A stretch of DNA of 64,000 bases from Pseudomonas putida (GTDB taxonomy: Bacteria; Pseudomonadota; Gammaproteobacteria; Pseudomonadales; Pseudomonadaceae), in contig NZ_CP039371.1 in NCBI RefSeq assembly GCF_005080685.1, forward strand, positions 124,001-188,000. The letters run 5' to 3'. Positions 10,911 to 20,544 of this stretch are shown piece by piece. The number at the start of each line of letters is the position of its first letter. The first letter of the stretch is position 1. Under the pieces are notes generated by a model. It saw only the letters and a program-made list of their open reading frames with translations. It had not been told where the DNA came from and made no database searches. The position numbers and the translations under genes are program-made.

Positions 10911-11064
10911 TGTGGGAGCGGCCTGTGGGAGCGGCCTTGCGTCGCGAAAGGGCTGCATAGCAGCCCCAGGATTCCCGCGCCGCAGCTGAAACCCTGGGGC
11001 CGCTTTGCGGCCCTTTCGCGACGCAAGGCCGCTCCCACAGGCCGCTCCCACAGACCCGCTCCCA
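10911..11064. repeat. REP cluster between convergent genes
   Basis: Several GTGGGAGCGG(CC) REP cores are present: two in direct orientation at the left (10911-10936) and two reverse-complement copies at the right (about 11026-11064). Inner arms GTCGCGAAAGGG / CCCTTTCGCGAC pair across the middle. It separates the SulP gene from the convergent hypothetical gene. Confidence 0.75.
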
Positions 11065-11070
11065 TGGAGA

Positions 11071-11712
11071 TCAGTGGGGCTGCCCCAACTCCACCCCCAG
11101 CTGCCGCGACAGGCATGGCCAACGCTTCCAGGCAGCGCCGGTTTTGGGGCTGCTCAGGGTATCGCGGTAGGCCTCCACCGACTCGCTGGCGAAGCTTTCG
11201 TCATCGAGCATTTCGTCCACCGAATGGTGCACCACCTCGTCCAGCTGGTTGGCAAAGTCTTCGCCGATCAACTGGTGGGCGATCAGGTTGGCCACCGTGG
11301 TATCCACCGGAATCAGCGGTTGCTGGAAGTGGCGGATGTACAGATCGTTGACCTCTTCGACCAGGCGATGCGCCAGGTACGCTTCATCCAGCAGGCAGTC
11401 CAGGCCCACGTGCTTGGGCTTCAATTCAGGCGGCTGCAGAAAGTAGGCTTCGGCAATTTTCAACACCGGCTTGATCTGTGACTCTATACCGGCTTCGCGC
11501 GCGACCGAGTGAGCGGCCTCGAGCAGTTCCGGCACTTGTTCGACGTAGGCGCTGACGAAGCGTGACAAGGTTCCCTGGGCGTCCTGCTCGGGCAGATGGA
11601 TCGACGGGTGCAGATGTGGCAGTTGCACTGCCAGGCGTTCGGCAAGTTGGCCGGTCTGGGCTTCGTGTTGATGGGCTTGTTGGATCTGCTCGCGTACAGC
11701 AGCGATGTTCAT
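11071..11712 (-). CDS. Conserved hypothetical protein
   Basis: I do not recognise a named domain in this 213-residue soluble, acidic, largely helical protein. It has no signal peptide or membrane segment. The start at MNIAAVREQIQQ has a GGAG site five bases upstream. It lies divergent from the cox cluster and shares its 370-bp upstream region with it, so a shared control region is possible. An orthologue is expected at this position in related Pseudomonas (PA0104-like context), but its function is unknown. Confidence 0.75.
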   Translation of the reverse strand: MNIAAVREQIQQAHQHEAQTGQLAERLAVQLPHLHPSIHLPEQDAQGTLSRFVSAYVEQVPELLEAAHSVAREAGIESQIKPVLKIAEAYFLQPPELKPKHVGLDCLLDEAYLAHRLVEEVNDLYIRHFQQPLIPVDTTVANLIAHQLIGEDFANQLDEVVHHSVDEMLDDESFASESVEAYRDTLSSPKTGAAWKRWPCLSRQLGVELGQPH

Positions 11713-12082
11713 GACAACTCCAGGGACATTACGTTTCAAACGGAAGACACTAAATTAGCTCGGTATACAACATACCTAAGACGTATTTGTTATAAGTCTC
11801 GCAAACGTGTGCGCTTCTGAGCATAAAGCTTGGCCATTATTTTGCCATAACCGCTCTATCTCGGGCTTTACGGCGTTTTTCCCGCGCGCGTGAAGTTCAT
11901 TTCATTCCCGCCGTTGCGACGCGGGGGTCCGTGTCTATACTCCGGTTGAACGTGATTCGTTGATGAGGCCCGACTGCTTTTTGCAGGGGCTCGGTCGTCG
12001 AAGCCAGGCAGTCTTGACCGCCGTCCCCCCCTTGCCGCAGGCCACGCCTCCGGGACAACAAGAACGATAAGGGGAACCCGCA
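11713..12082. other. Divergent intergenic region upstream of the cox cluster
   Basis: A 370-bp gene-free stretch, more AT-rich than its surroundings between about 11740 and 11880, which must hold the promoters for the hypothetical gene and for the cytochrome oxidase operon. I found no convincing Anr box (TTGAT-N4-ATCAA), sigma-54 site or rho-independent terminator. A GGGGAA ribosome binding site precedes the cox2 ATG. Confidence 0.5.
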
Positions 12083-13210
12083 ATGATGCGACATCCACAT
12101 GTCTGGATGGGCCTCCTGTTGTGGACGGTTTTCGACCAGGCCAACGCCGCCTGGACCGTGAACATGGCGCCTGGGGCCACGGAGGTCTCCAACGCCGTCT
12201 TCGACCTGCACATGACCATCTTCTGGATCTGCGTGATCATCGGCATCGTGGTGTTCGGCGCGATGTTCTGGTCGATGGTGCTGCACCGCCGCTCGACCGG
12301 CCAGCAGGCCGCGCACTTTCACGAACACACCTGGGTCGAGATCCTCTGGACCATCGTGCCCTTCCTGATCCTCGTGGCCATGGCCATCCCCGCCACCAAG
12401 ACCCTGATCGACATCTACGATGCCAGCGAATCGGACATCGATATCCAGGTCACCGGGTACCAGTGGAAGTGGCACTACAAGTACCTGGGCCAGGACGTGG
12501 AGTTCTTCAGCAACCTGGCCACGCCCACCGAGCAGATCCACAACCAGGCGCCCAAGGACGAGCACTACCTGCTGGAGGTCGACCAGCCGCTGGTGCTGCC
12601 GGTGGGCGCCAAGGTGCGCTTTCTGGTGACTGCGGCGGATGTCATCCACTCCTGGTGGGTGCCGGCCTTCGCGGTCAAGCGTGATGCCATTCCGGGCTTC
12701 GTCAACGAAGCCTGGGCGCGCATCGAGAAGCCGGGCATCTATCGTGGCCAGTGCACCGAACTGTGCGGCAAGGACCACGGTTTCATGCCAGTGGTGGTCG
12801 AGGTCAAGTCCAAGGCCGACTACGACACCTGGCTCGCCGAACGCAAGGCCGAAGCCGCCCAGCTCAAGGAGCTGACCAGCAAGGAATGGACGCTCGAGGA
12901 ACTGGTCGCGCGCGGCGACAAGGTCTACCACACCACCTGTGTCGCCTGTCATCAGGCCGAAGGCCAGGGCCTGCCGCCGATGTTCCCGGCGCTCAAGGGC
13001 TCGAAAGTGGCCACCGGGCCGAAGGAGGAGCACCTGGGCGTGGTCTTCCATGGCCGCCCGGGTACGGCGATGGCGGCCTTCGGCAAGCAACTCTCGGAAG
13101 TCGACATCGCCGCCGTGGTCACCTACGAGCGCAACGCCTGGGGCAACAACAAGGGCGACATGGTCACGCCGAAGGACGTGCTCGCGCTCAAGCAGGCCGA
13201 AGCGAAATGA
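12083..13210 (+). CDS. coxB: Cytochrome c oxidase subunit II with fused cytochrome c domain
   Basis: A 375-residue subunit II of an aa3-type oxidase. A signal peptide ends near residue 22, and two transmembrane helices span about 40-65 and 85-110. The CuA site is complete: His189, Cys224, Cys228, His232 and Met235 (CTELCGKDHGFM). A C-terminal cytochrome c domain carries the heme site CVACH at 286-290, so this is the caa3-like, heme c-carrying form. It receives electrons from cytochrome c and passes them to subunit I. First gene of the cox operon. Confidence 0.95.
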   Translation: MMRHPHVWMGLLLWTVFDQANAAWTVNMAPGATEVSNAVFDLHMTIFWICVIIGIVVFGAMFWSMVLHRRSTGQQAAHFHEHTWVEILWTIVPFLILVAMAIPATKTLIDIYDASESDIDIQVTGYQWKWHYKYLGQDVEFFSNLATPTEQIHNQAPKDEHYLLEVDQPLVLPVGAKVRFLVTAADVIHSWWVPAFAVKRDAIPGFVNEAWARIEKPGIYRGQCTELCGKDHGFMPVVVEVKSKADYDTWLAERKAEAAQLKELTSKEWTLEELVARGDKVYHTTCVACHQAEGQGLPPMFPALKGSKVATGPKEEHLGVVFHGRPGTAMAAFGKQLSEVDIAAVVTYERNAWGNNKGDMVTPKDVLALKQAEAK

Positions 13211-13253
13211 AGCGGGTTACTCGCGGCAATCAACGGATTGCAGGAGACAGGAC

Positions 13254-14843
13254 ATGAGTGCAGTGATCGACGACCACGCCCACGGCCATGAGCACGCCCA
13301 TGGCCCGGCCAAGGGCCTGATGCGCTGGGTGCTGACCACCAACCACAAGGACATCGGCACGATGTACCTGTGGTTCAGCTTCACCATGTTCCTGCTGGGC
13401 GGCTCATTCGCCATGGTGATCCGCGCCGAACTGTTCCAGCCCGGCCTGCAGATCGTCGAGCCGGCATTCTTCAACCAGATGACCACCATGCATGGCCTGA
13501 TCATGGTGTTCGGCGCGGTGATGCCGGCCTTCGTCGGCCTGGCCAACTGGATGATCCCGCTGATGATCGGCGCCCCCGACATGGCCCTGCCGCGGATGAA
13601 CAACTTCAGCTTCTGGCTGCTGCCGGCGGCGTTCCTGCTGTTGGTCTCGACCCTGTTCAGCCCCGGCGGCGGGCCCAACTTCGGCTGGACCTTCTACGCC
13701 CCGCTGTCGACCACCTATGCGCCGGCCAGCGTGACCTTCTTCATCTTCGCCATCCACCTGATGGGTATCAGCTCGATCATGGGTGCGATCAACGTGATCG
13801 CCACCATCCTCAACCTGCGTGCGCCGGGCATGACCCTGATGAAGATGCCGCTGTTCGTCTGGACCTGGCTGATCACCGCGTTCCTGCTGATCGCGGTGAT
13901 GCCGGTGCTGGCCGGAGTGGTGACGATGATGCTGATGGACATTCACTTCGGCACCAGCTTCTTCAGCGCGGCCGGCGGCGGCGACCCGGTACTGTTCCAG
14001 CATGTGTTCTGGTTCTTCGGCCACCCCGAGGTGTACATCATGATCCTGCCGGCGTTCGGCGCGGTCAGTTCGATCATCCCGGCGTTCTCGCGCAAACCGC
14101 TGTTCGGCTACACCTCGATGGTCTACGCCACCGGGGCGATCGCCTTCCTGTCGTTCATCGTCTGGGCCCACCACATGTTCGTGGTCGGTATCCCAGTGGT
14201 CGGCGAGCTGTTCTTCATGTACGCCACCATGCTCATCGCGGTGCCCACCGGGGTGAAGGTCTTCAACTGGGTGAGCACCATGTGGGAAGGCTCGCTGAGC
14301 TTCGAGACGCCGATGCTGTTCGCCATCGCCTTCGTCATCCTGTTCACCATCGGCGGTTTCTCCGGGTTGATGCTGGCCATCGCCCCGGCGGACTTCCAGT
14401 ACCACGATACCTACTTCGTGGTGGCGCATTTCCATTACGTGCTGGTGCCCGGGGCGATCTTCGGCATCTTCGCGTCCGCCTACTACTGGCTGCCGAAATG
14501 GACCGGCCACATGTACGACGAAACCCTGGGCAAGCTGCACTTCTGGCTGTCGTTCATTGGCATGAACATGGCCTTCTTCCCCATGCACTTCGTCGGCCTT
14601 GCCGGCATGCCGAGGCGGATTCCCGACTACAACCTGCAGTTCGCCGACTTCAACATGGTGTCGTCGATCGGCGCCTTCCTGTTCGGCGCCACGCAGATCT
14701 TCTTCCTGTTCATCGTCATCAAGTGCATTCGCGGCGGCGCGCCGGCACCGGCCAAGCCGTGGGACGGTGCCGAGGGGCTGGAATGGACGATTCCCTCGCC
14801 CGCCCCTTACCACACCTTCCAGACACCCCCGGAAGTCAAATAG
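13254..14843 (+). CDS. coxA: Cytochrome c oxidase subunit I
   Basis: A 529-residue heme-copper oxidase subunit I holding heme a, heme a3 and CuB, with 12 transmembrane segments. The HPEVYI segment (CuB His and the cross-linked Tyr), the WAHHMF pair of CuB histidines and the HFHYV heme ligands are all visible. The N-terminus is His-rich (DDHAHGHEHAHG). The frame is open further upstream inside coxB, but the ATG at 13254, after CAGGAGA, gives the expected length. Confidence 0.96.
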   Translation: MSAVIDDHAHGHEHAHGPAKGLMRWVLTTNHKDIGTMYLWFSFTMFLLGGSFAMVIRAELFQPGLQIVEPAFFNQMTTMHGLIMVFGAVMPAFVGLANWMIPLMIGAPDMALPRMNNFSFWLLPAAFLLLVSTLFSPGGGPNFGWTFYAPLSTTYAPASVTFFIFAIHLMGISSIMGAINVIATILNLRAPGMTLMKMPLFVWTWLITAFLLIAVMPVLAGVVTMMLMDIHFGTSFFSAAGGGDPVLFQHVFWFFGHPEVYIMILPAFGAVSSIIPAFSRKPLFGYTSMVYATGAIAFLSFIVWAHHMFVVGIPVVGELFFMYATMLIAVPTGVKVFNWVSTMWEGSLSFETPMLFAIAFVILFTIGGFSGLMLAIAPADFQYHDTYFVVAHFHYVLVPGAIFGIFASAYYWLPKWTGHMYDETLGKLHFWLSFIGMNMAFFPMHFVGLAGMPRRIPDYNLQFADFNMVSSIGAFLFGATQIFFLFIVIKCIRGGAPAPAKPWDGAEGLEWTIPSPAPYHTFQTPPEVK

Positions 14844-14852
14844 GTAACCACC

Positions 14853-15419
14853 ATGTCCGGCCTGCCGCTCAAACGCCTGGTCCTGCGCCTGCTGATGCTG
14901 ACGGTGGTGATGTTCGCCTTCGGCTTCGCCCTGGTGCCGATCTACGACGTGATGTGCAAGGCCTTCGGCATCAATGGCAAGACCGGCGGGCAGTACGAAG
15001 GCAGCCAGGTCAGCGACACGACGCGCTCGGTGCGGGTGCAGTTCATGTCGACCAATGCCAGCGACATGGTCTGGGACTTCTATTCCACTGCCGACCAGCT
15101 CGAGGTCAACCCCGGGGCGGTCAACCAGATGATCTTCATCGCCCACAACCCCACCGACCGGCCGATGAGCGCCCAGGCCATCCCGAGCATCACCCCGGCC
15201 GAGGCGGCGGCGTATTTCCACAAGACCGAGTGCTTCTGCTTTACCCAGCAGGTGCTGCAGCCCGGCGAACGCATCGAGATGCCGGTGCGCTTCATCGTCG
15301 ACCGCGATCTACCGGCCAACGTGAAGCACCTGACACTGGCCTACACCTTGTTCGACATCACTGCGCGTCATCCGCCGGTGGCCCACGCCACGGTAGCCAA
15401 CGCCCAGGGCGCCCGTTGA
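14853..15419 (+). CDS. ctaG: Cytochrome c oxidase assembly protein CtaG/Cox11
   Basis: A 188-residue membrane-anchored copper chaperone that delivers copper to CuB of subunit I. One N-terminal transmembrane helix (about 8-28) is followed by a periplasmic domain with the Cox11 copper motif CFCF (Cys127, Cys129). It is placed between subunits I and III as in many proteobacterial cox operons, and the short spacing implies cotranscription. Confidence 0.94.
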   Translation: MSGLPLKRLVLRLLMLTVVMFAFGFALVPIYDVMCKAFGINGKTGGQYEGSQVSDTTRSVRVQFMSTNASDMVWDFYSTADQLEVNPGAVNQMIFIAHNPTDRPMSAQAIPSITPAEAAAYFHKTECFCFTQQVLQPGERIEMPVRFIVDRDLPANVKHLTLAYTLFDITARHPPVAHATVANAQGAR

Positions 15420-15435
15420 GGGAAGGAGAACCGCA

Positions 15436-16323
15436 ATGGCAAGTCATGATCACTACTACGTGCCGGCGCAGAGCAAGTGGCCGATCATCGCCACCATTGG
15501 CATGTTCATCACGGTGTTCGGCCTGGGCACCTGGTTCAACGACCTCAAGGCCGGGCACGCGGACTCCCACGGGCCGCTGATCTTCTTCATCGGCGCGCTG
15601 TTCCTCGCCTACATGCTGTTCGGCTGGTTCGGCGCGGTGGTCAAGGAAAGCCGCGCCGGGTTGTACAGCCCGCAGCTGGACCGCTCGTTCCGCTGGGGCA
15701 TGAGCTGGTTCATCTTTTCCGAGGTGATGTTCTTCCTGGCCTTCTTCGGCGCGCTGTTCTACGTGCGCGTGCTCGCCGGGCCCTGGTTGGGGGGCGAGGG
15801 GCACAAGGGCATCGCCCACATGCTGTGGCCGAGCTTCGAATTCGCCTGGCCGCTGCTGCACACGCCGGACCCGAAACTGTTCCCGCCGCCCAAGGAAGTG
15901 ATCGATCCCTGGCACTTGCCACTGATCAATACCATCTTGCTGGTCAGCTCCAGCGTCACCATCACCATCGCCCACCACGCCCTGCGCCGCGACCACCGGG
16001 GCGCGCTGAAGCTGTGGCTGGGCCTGACCATTGTCCTGGGGGCCAGCTTCATCGCCTTGCAGGCCTACGAATACCACGAGGCCTACACCAAGCTGGGGCT
16101 GACGCTGGGGTCGGGGATCTACGGCGCGACCTTCTTCATGCTCACCGGCTTCCACGGCGCCCACGTGACCCTGGGCACGATCATCCTGTTCGTCATGTTC
16201 GTGCGCATCCTGCGCGGGCACTTCAACCCCGACAAGCACTTCGGCTTCGAGGCGGCCAGCTGGTACTGGCACTTCGTCGATGTGGTGTGGGTAGGGTTGT
16301 TCATCTTCGTGTATGTGCTTTAG
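15436..16323 (+). CDS. coxC: Cytochrome c oxidase subunit III
   Basis: A 295-residue subunit III with seven predicted transmembrane helices. The SWFIFSEVMFFLAFF segment and the C-terminal HFVDVVWVGLF segment are characteristic of the family. An AAGGAG ribosome binding site precedes the ATG, 16 bp after ctaG. It completes the three-subunit core of the oxidase. Confidence 0.95.
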   Translation: MASHDHYYVPAQSKWPIIATIGMFITVFGLGTWFNDLKAGHADSHGPLIFFIGALFLAYMLFGWFGAVVKESRAGLYSPQLDRSFRWGMSWFIFSEVMFFLAFFGALFYVRVLAGPWLGGEGHKGIAHMLWPSFEFAWPLLHTPDPKLFPPPKEVIDPWHLPLINTILLVSSSVTITIAHHALRRDHRGALKLWLGLTIVLGASFIALQAYEYHEAYTKLGLTLGSGIYGATFFMLTGFHGAHVTLGTIILFVMFVRILRGHFNPDKHFGFEAASWYWHFVDVVWVGLFIFVYVL

Positions 16324-16327
16324 CGCC

Positions 16328-16531
16328 TCAGAACGGGGCGTGTGACACCAGCTGACCGCTGATGAAGCCCCAGGCCACCAGGCCGATGGTCACGGCGGCC
16401 AGCGCCACGCGCACGGTCAGTGCTTTCAGCAGGCGGGTCGAGTTTTCATCGTCCTTGACCAGAAACACCAGGCCACTGAACAGGCTGGCAATCGTGGCCA
16501 ACAGCATCAGGACAATCGCGGCCTTGAGCAT
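16328..16531 (-). CDS. Small twin-transmembrane protein (DUF2909)
   Basis: A 67-residue protein with two hydrophobic helices (about 1-25 and 40-62) separated by a charged loop, typical of the DUF2909 'twin transmembrane protein' often found among cox genes. The frame is open upstream across surf1, but MLKAAIVLM gives the normal short length. It is encoded on the opposite strand to its neighbours and overlaps no real gene. Its role is unknown; an association with oxidase assembly is suggested only by location. Confidence 0.8.
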   Translation of the reverse strand: MLKAAIVLMLLATIASLFSGLVFLVKDDENSTRLLKALTVRVALAAVTIGLVAWGFISGQLVSHAPF

Positions 16532-16582
16532 GGCGCTTCTCCGGGGGGATGCGGTGATGTGGATAAGTATAGCGAGGCGCCC

Positions 16583-17320
16583 GTGAGGCCGTTTCGCCCT
16601 GGCTGGATACCCACCCTGGTAGTGCTTGCGCTGCTGCCGGGCCTGGTCGCGCTGGGGTGCTGGCAACTCGGCCGCGCCGATGAAAAACGCGCGCTGCTGG
16701 CCACCTACGCCGAGCGCCGGCTCGATACCCCGGTGGCCACCCGCCAATTGCAGCAAGGTCAAGACAACGCCTATCGCCGTGTGCACCTGTACGGCCGCTT
16801 AGATGCCGCGCACAGCCTGCTGCTGGACAACCGCATGCGCGATGGCCAGGCCGGTGTCGAGTTGCTGCAGCCGTTCCAGGACCAGGCCAGCGGCCTTTGG
16901 CTGCTGGTGAACCGCGGCTGGTTACCCTGGCCCGATCGCCGCGTGCCGGTAAGCTTCGCCACCCCGGACCAGCCTCTGGCGCTGGAGGCCACGGTGTACG
17001 TGGCACCGGGCAGCACCTTCCAGTTACACCCAGACCCGGTTGGCGGTCAGTGGCCGCACCTGCTGACGGCAATCGACGCAAGACAGTTGTGGCAACAACT
17101 GGGGCGTGACGGTTTCGACCATGAGCTGCGCCTGGAACCAGGCCCGGCCAGCTATCGCCTGGACTGGCCGGTGGTGGCCATGGGCCCGGAAAAACACCAG
17201 GGCTACGCCGTGCAGTGGTTTGCCTTGGCCACCGCCCTGGTGCTGCTCTACCTCTACTTCGGCTGGCATCACAAGAAGGAGAAACCCCATGGCCGCCGCC
17301 ACTGCGCTGGACCTGCCTGA
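16583..17320 (+). CDS. SURF1-family oxidase assembly protein
   Basis: About 245 residues with the SURF1 layout: an N-terminal transmembrane helix (about 8-28, WIPTLVVLALLPGLVAL) with the family signature GCWQLGRADEK just after it, a periplasmic beta domain with LLLDNR and LLVNRGWLPW, and a second helix near the C-terminus (about 215-235). SURF1 helps insert heme a into subunit I. I prefer the GTG at 16583, with GAGG five bases upstream and a start MRPFRPGW; another GTG at 16559 would add eight residues. It is divergent from the DUF2909 gene. Confidence 0.88.
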   Translation: MRPFRPGWIPTLVVLALLPGLVALGCWQLGRADEKRALLATYAERRLDTPVATRQLQQGQDNAYRRVHLYGRLDAAHSLLLDNRMRDGQAGVELLQPFQDQASGLWLLVNRGWLPWPDRRVPVSFATPDQPLALEATVYVAPGSTFQLHPDPVGGQWPHLLTAIDARQLWQQLGRDGFDHELRLEPGPASYRLDWPVVAMGPEKHQGYAVQWFALATALVLLYLYFGWHHKKEKPHGRRHCAGPA

Positions 17321-17870
17321 ACGTAGCAAACCCAGAGCCCGCGGGCGTTTGCAGCTTATCCTGATTCTCCTGGTGGTGCTCGGGCCGATGGTCCTCGCCA
17401 CCTGCATGTACAAGCTCAAGTTCTGGGTGCCGGAAGGCCGCAGCTACCACGGGGCGATGCTCGGCAACGGCGAGACCCGCGCGGATATCGGCATCGCTGG
17501 CGAGGTTGCACGCTGGCAGTTGCTGGTCAGCGCGCCCCAGGCCTGCGCCGAGGATTGCCAGCGGCTGGTCTACCTGGCGCGGCAGATCCAGGTCGGCCTG
17601 GGCCGCGACGCCAGCCGCGCCAGCCATGCCCTGGCGGCGGCCCAGCCGCTGGACGGCGTCTACCAGGCGTTGCTCGAGCGCGAGTATCCGCAACTGCAGC
17701 GCTACCCACTCGACGCCTCGCGCTACCTGCAGAAGGTCGGCGAAGCAGGCCCGCAGCTGTGGATCGTCGACCCGCACGGCAACCTGGTATTGCGCTACGA
17801 CGGCAAGGTCAATGGCAAACATGTCCTCGACGACCTGCGCCACCTGCTCAAGCTGTCCAACATCGGCTAG
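17289..17870 (+). CDS. Membrane-anchored Sco-like protein of the cox cluster
   Basis: A 193-residue protein with one transmembrane helix (about 20-42) and a periplasmic domain. It is usually called hypothetical. The domain has CAEDC (Cys86/Cys90, a CX3C pair as in Sco proteins) and VDPHGN (His163), which aligns with VDHSGN around the copper-binding His of the genuine Sco encoded downstream. I infer a degenerate thioredoxin-fold, Sco-related protein. It overlaps the end of surf1, with an AAGGAGA site inside that gene, so it belongs to the same operon. Confidence 0.75.
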   Translation: MAAATALDLPERSKPRARGRLQLILILLVVLGPMVLATCMYKLKFWVPEGRSYHGAMLGNGETRADIGIAGEVARWQLLVSAPQACAEDCQRLVYLARQIQVGLGRDASRASHALAAAQPLDGVYQALLEREYPQLQRYPLDASRYLQKVGEAGPQLWIVDPHGNLVLRYDGKVNGKHVLDDLRHLLKLSNIG

Positions 17871-17879
17871 GAGCCTGCC

Positions 17880-18961
17880 ATGGCCAGACCCGGATTCCGC
17901 CTCGCTGTATTCGCCACCCTGCTGGCATTGCTGGTCGTCCTGCTGGGTGCCTATACCCGCCTGACCCATGCCGGCCTCGGCTGCCCCGACTGGCCGGGTT
18001 GCTACGGGTTCATCGGCGTGCCCAAGGGCGAAGCGCAGCTGGCCCACGCCGAGCTGCATTTTCCCGACCATCCGGTGGAAGCCGCCAAGGGCTGGGCCGA
18101 GATGGTCCACCGCTACTTCGCCGGCACCCTCGCCGTGGTGATCGCCCTGCTCGCCCTACAGGCGCTGCGCCGCCATGCCCGCCATGACCTGCCAGCCCAG
18201 CCGTACCGACTGCCTTTGCTGCTGTTGGGCGTGGTGCTGGCCCAGGCGGCGTTCGGCATGTGGACGGTGACCTTGAAGTTGTGGCCACAAGTGGTCACCG
18301 CCCACCTGCTGGGAGGCTTCACCACGCTCAGCCTACTGATGCTGCTGTCGCTGCGGTTGTCGCGGGCCTTTGCGCCGTTGCCCAAGTTGCCGCTGAGCCT
18401 GCGCCGGGTCGCGGCCCTGGGCTTGTTGGTGGTGATCGGGCAGATCGCCCTCGGCGGCTGGGTCAGCGCCAACTACGCCGCGGTCGCCTGCATCGACCTG
18501 CCCACCTGCCATGGCCAGTGGTGGCCGGCGGCGGACTTCAGCAACGGTTTTCACCTGACCCAGCATGTTGGCCCCAACTATCTGGGCGGGCAACTGGACA
18601 GCGATGCGCGCACGGCAATCCACATCAGCCACCGCCTCGGCGCGCTGCTGGTCACGGCGGTGCTGCTGATGCTCAGCTGGAAGCTCTATCGCTGCGGCCT
18701 GATTGGCCTGGCGCGGCTGGTGCTGCTGGTGTTGGCGTTGCAGGTGGGCCTGGGCATCAGCAACGTGGTGTTCCATCTGCCGCTGGCGGTTGCCGTGGCG
18801 CATAACGCCGGGGCGCGTCGCTGCTGCTGTGCATGGTGCTGGTGAACTACCGCATCCGTGTGGTCGACAAGGTCCGCGTCGGCCAGGGCTGGCGCCTGAC
18901 GCCGGTGGCTGCTGGCAGCGTCGGCCAACCCGCGAGGAGCCCGGCATGGCGACGCTTCTAG
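17880..18961 (+). pseudogene. ctaA: Heme A synthase (CtaA/Cox15), apparent one-base frameshift near the 3' end
   Basis: Heme A synthase oxidises heme O to heme A for the aa3 oxidase. The first 312 or so residues are normal: eight-helix layout, four His ligands (EMVHRY, VTAHLLGG, ISHRLGA, AVAHNAG) and the two Cys pairs of the periplasmic loops. After AHNAG the frame shifts: as read, translation ends at 18845 with a short RRCCCAWCW tail. Adding one base in the G run at 18810-18813 restores [18 protein letters not shown] and continues to a stop at 18959-18961, overlapping cyoE as expected. The shift removes the last membrane helix. It may be a real mutation or a sequencing error. Confidence 0.85.
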
Positions 18962-19839
18962 ACGCCCGGCGAGCGAGTTGGCGCGACTACCTGGAGCTGA
19001 CCAAGCCCAAAGTGGTAGCGCTGATGCTGATCACCTCGCTGGTGGGCATGTTGCTGGCCAGCCATGGCGGCCCGAGCGCGAGCGTGCTGCTGTTTGGCAA
19101 CCTCGGCATTGGCCTGTGCGCTGGCGGCGCGGCGGCGGTCAACCATGTGCTGGATCGGCGTATCGATGCGCTGATGGCCCGTACCGATCAGCGCCCGCTG
19201 GCCCAGGGGCGGGTCGAGCCCTTGCCGGCGTTGCTGTTCGCCCTGGCCCTGGCACTGCTGGGCATGGCCCTGCTGCTGGTGTTCACCAACCCCCTCACTG
19301 CCTGGCTGACCCTGGCCTCGCTGCTCGGCTACGCCGTGCTCTACACCGGCTTTCTCAAGCGTGCCACACCGCAGAACATCGTCATCGGTGGCCTGGCCGG
19401 CGCTGCCCCGCCGCTGCTCGGCTGGGTGGCGGTGAGCGGCCAGGTCGGCGCCGAGCCGCTGCTGCTGGTGCTGATCATCTTCGCCTGGACCCCGCCGCAC
19501 TTCTGGGCCCTGGCCATTCACCGCAAGGCTGAGTACGCCAAGGCCGACATCCCCATGCTGCCGGTGACCCACGGCGAGCGCTACACGCGCCTGCATATCC
19601 TGCTGTACAGCCTGATGTTGCTCGCGGTGAGCCTGCTGCCCTACGCCATCCACATGAGCGGTCCGTTGTACCTGGCCTGCGCCCTGGTCCTGGGCCTGCG
19701 CTTCCTGCACTGGGCCTGGGTGTTGTACCGTGGCAGCCGGCCGCATGCGGCGATCGGCACCTTCAAGTACTCTATCGGCTACCTGTTCGCGCTGTTCACC
19801 GCGATGCTCGTTGACCACTACCTGTTGCTGAGCCTATGA
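18946..19839 (+). CDS. cyoE: Protoheme IX farnesyltransferase (heme O synthase)
   Basis: A 297-residue polytopic UbiA-family prenyltransferase that adds a farnesyl group to heme B, giving heme O, the substrate of CtaA. The first Asp-rich motif is [20 protein letters not shown] near residues 66-85 and the second is around [13 protein letters not shown] near 205. The longer open frame upstream is the wrong frame of ctaA; the ATG at 18946 ([22 protein letters not shown]) gives family length and overlaps the restored ctaA reading frame. Confidence 0.94.
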   Translation: MATLLDARRASWRDYLELTKPKVVALMLITSLVGMLLASHGGPSASVLLFGNLGIGLCAGGAAAVNHVLDRRIDALMARTDQRPLAQGRVEPLPALLFALALALLGMALLLVFTNPLTAWLTLASLLGYAVLYTGFLKRATPQNIVIGGLAGAAPPLLGWVAVSGQVGAEPLLLVLIIFAWTPPHFWALAIHRKAEYAKADIPMLPVTHGERYTRLHILLYSLMLLAVSLLPYAIHMSGPLYLACALVLGLRFLHWAWVLYRGSRPHAAIGTFKYSIGYLFALFTAMLVDHYLLLSL

Positions 19840-20468
19840 CCCGAACCCAGAAAACCGTCTTCATCCTCGTTGCCCTGGTCGCGTTGATCATCGGCCTGAC
19901 CGTCAACAAGGTGCTCAGCGAGCGCAACCAGCCCAATCCCACCGAGCTGATCGATGCCGGCATCATCTTGCTGCCGCAGAGCCGCACGGTGGCGGACGTG
20001 ACCATGACCGACCAGAACGGCCAACCGCTGCAACTGGACGATCTGAAGGGCAAGTGGTCGCTGCTGTTCTTCGGCTACACCTACTGCCCGGACATCTGCC
20101 CGACTACCCTGGCCCAGTTGCGCCAGGTCAAGAGCGAGCTGCCCACGGAGGCCGTGGACCGCTTGCAGGTGGTGCTGGTGAGCGTCGACCCGAACCGCGA
20201 CACGCCGAACCAGCTCAAGCAGTACCTGGGCTACTTCGACAAGGACTTCGTCGGCGTTGCAGGATCGATCGAGGACACCCAGAAGCTTGCCAACGCCCTG
20301 AGCATTCCGTTCATCCCGGCCGATACCAGCAAGCCCGGCTACACCGTGGACCACAGCGGCAACCTGGCGATCGTCGGCCCGGATGGACGCCAGCGTGGCT
20401 TCATCCGGGCGCCGTTCAACAACCAGAAGCTGGTGGCGCAGTTGCCGGGGCTGGTCAAACGCGACTGA
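19836..20468 (+). CDS. SCO1/SenC-family copper chaperone
   Basis: A 210-residue membrane-anchored thioredoxin-fold protein that inserts copper into the CuA site of subunit II. One N-terminal helix (about 8-25) is followed by CPDIC (Cys84/Cys88) and His173 in VDHSGN, the three copper ligands. It overlaps cyoE by four bases (ATGA), so it is translationally coupled and is the last gene of the oxidase assembly operon. Confidence 0.95.
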   Translation: MTRTQKTVFILVALVALIIGLTVNKVLSERNQPNPTELIDAGIILLPQSRTVADVTMTDQNGQPLQLDDLKGKWSLLFFGYTYCPDICPTTLAQLRQVKSELPTEAVDRLQVVLVSVDPNRDTPNQLKQYLGYFDKDFVGVAGSIEDTQKLANALSIPFIPADTSKPGYTVDHSGNLAIVGPDGRQRGFIRAPFNNQKLVAQLPGLVKRD

Positions 20469-20544
20469 CCCCGATCGCGCGTTTGACTCCGCTTTCCTGT
20501 CGGTTAGGATGACCGGCCTCGAGCATTGGCATGGAGAGCCCGAT

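Noticed and set aside
13404..15221. 605-codon minus-strand open frame across coxA and ctaG
   Set aside because: His/Gln/Arg-rich antisense product of membrane-protein genes; the forward frames carry all heme-copper oxidase motifs.
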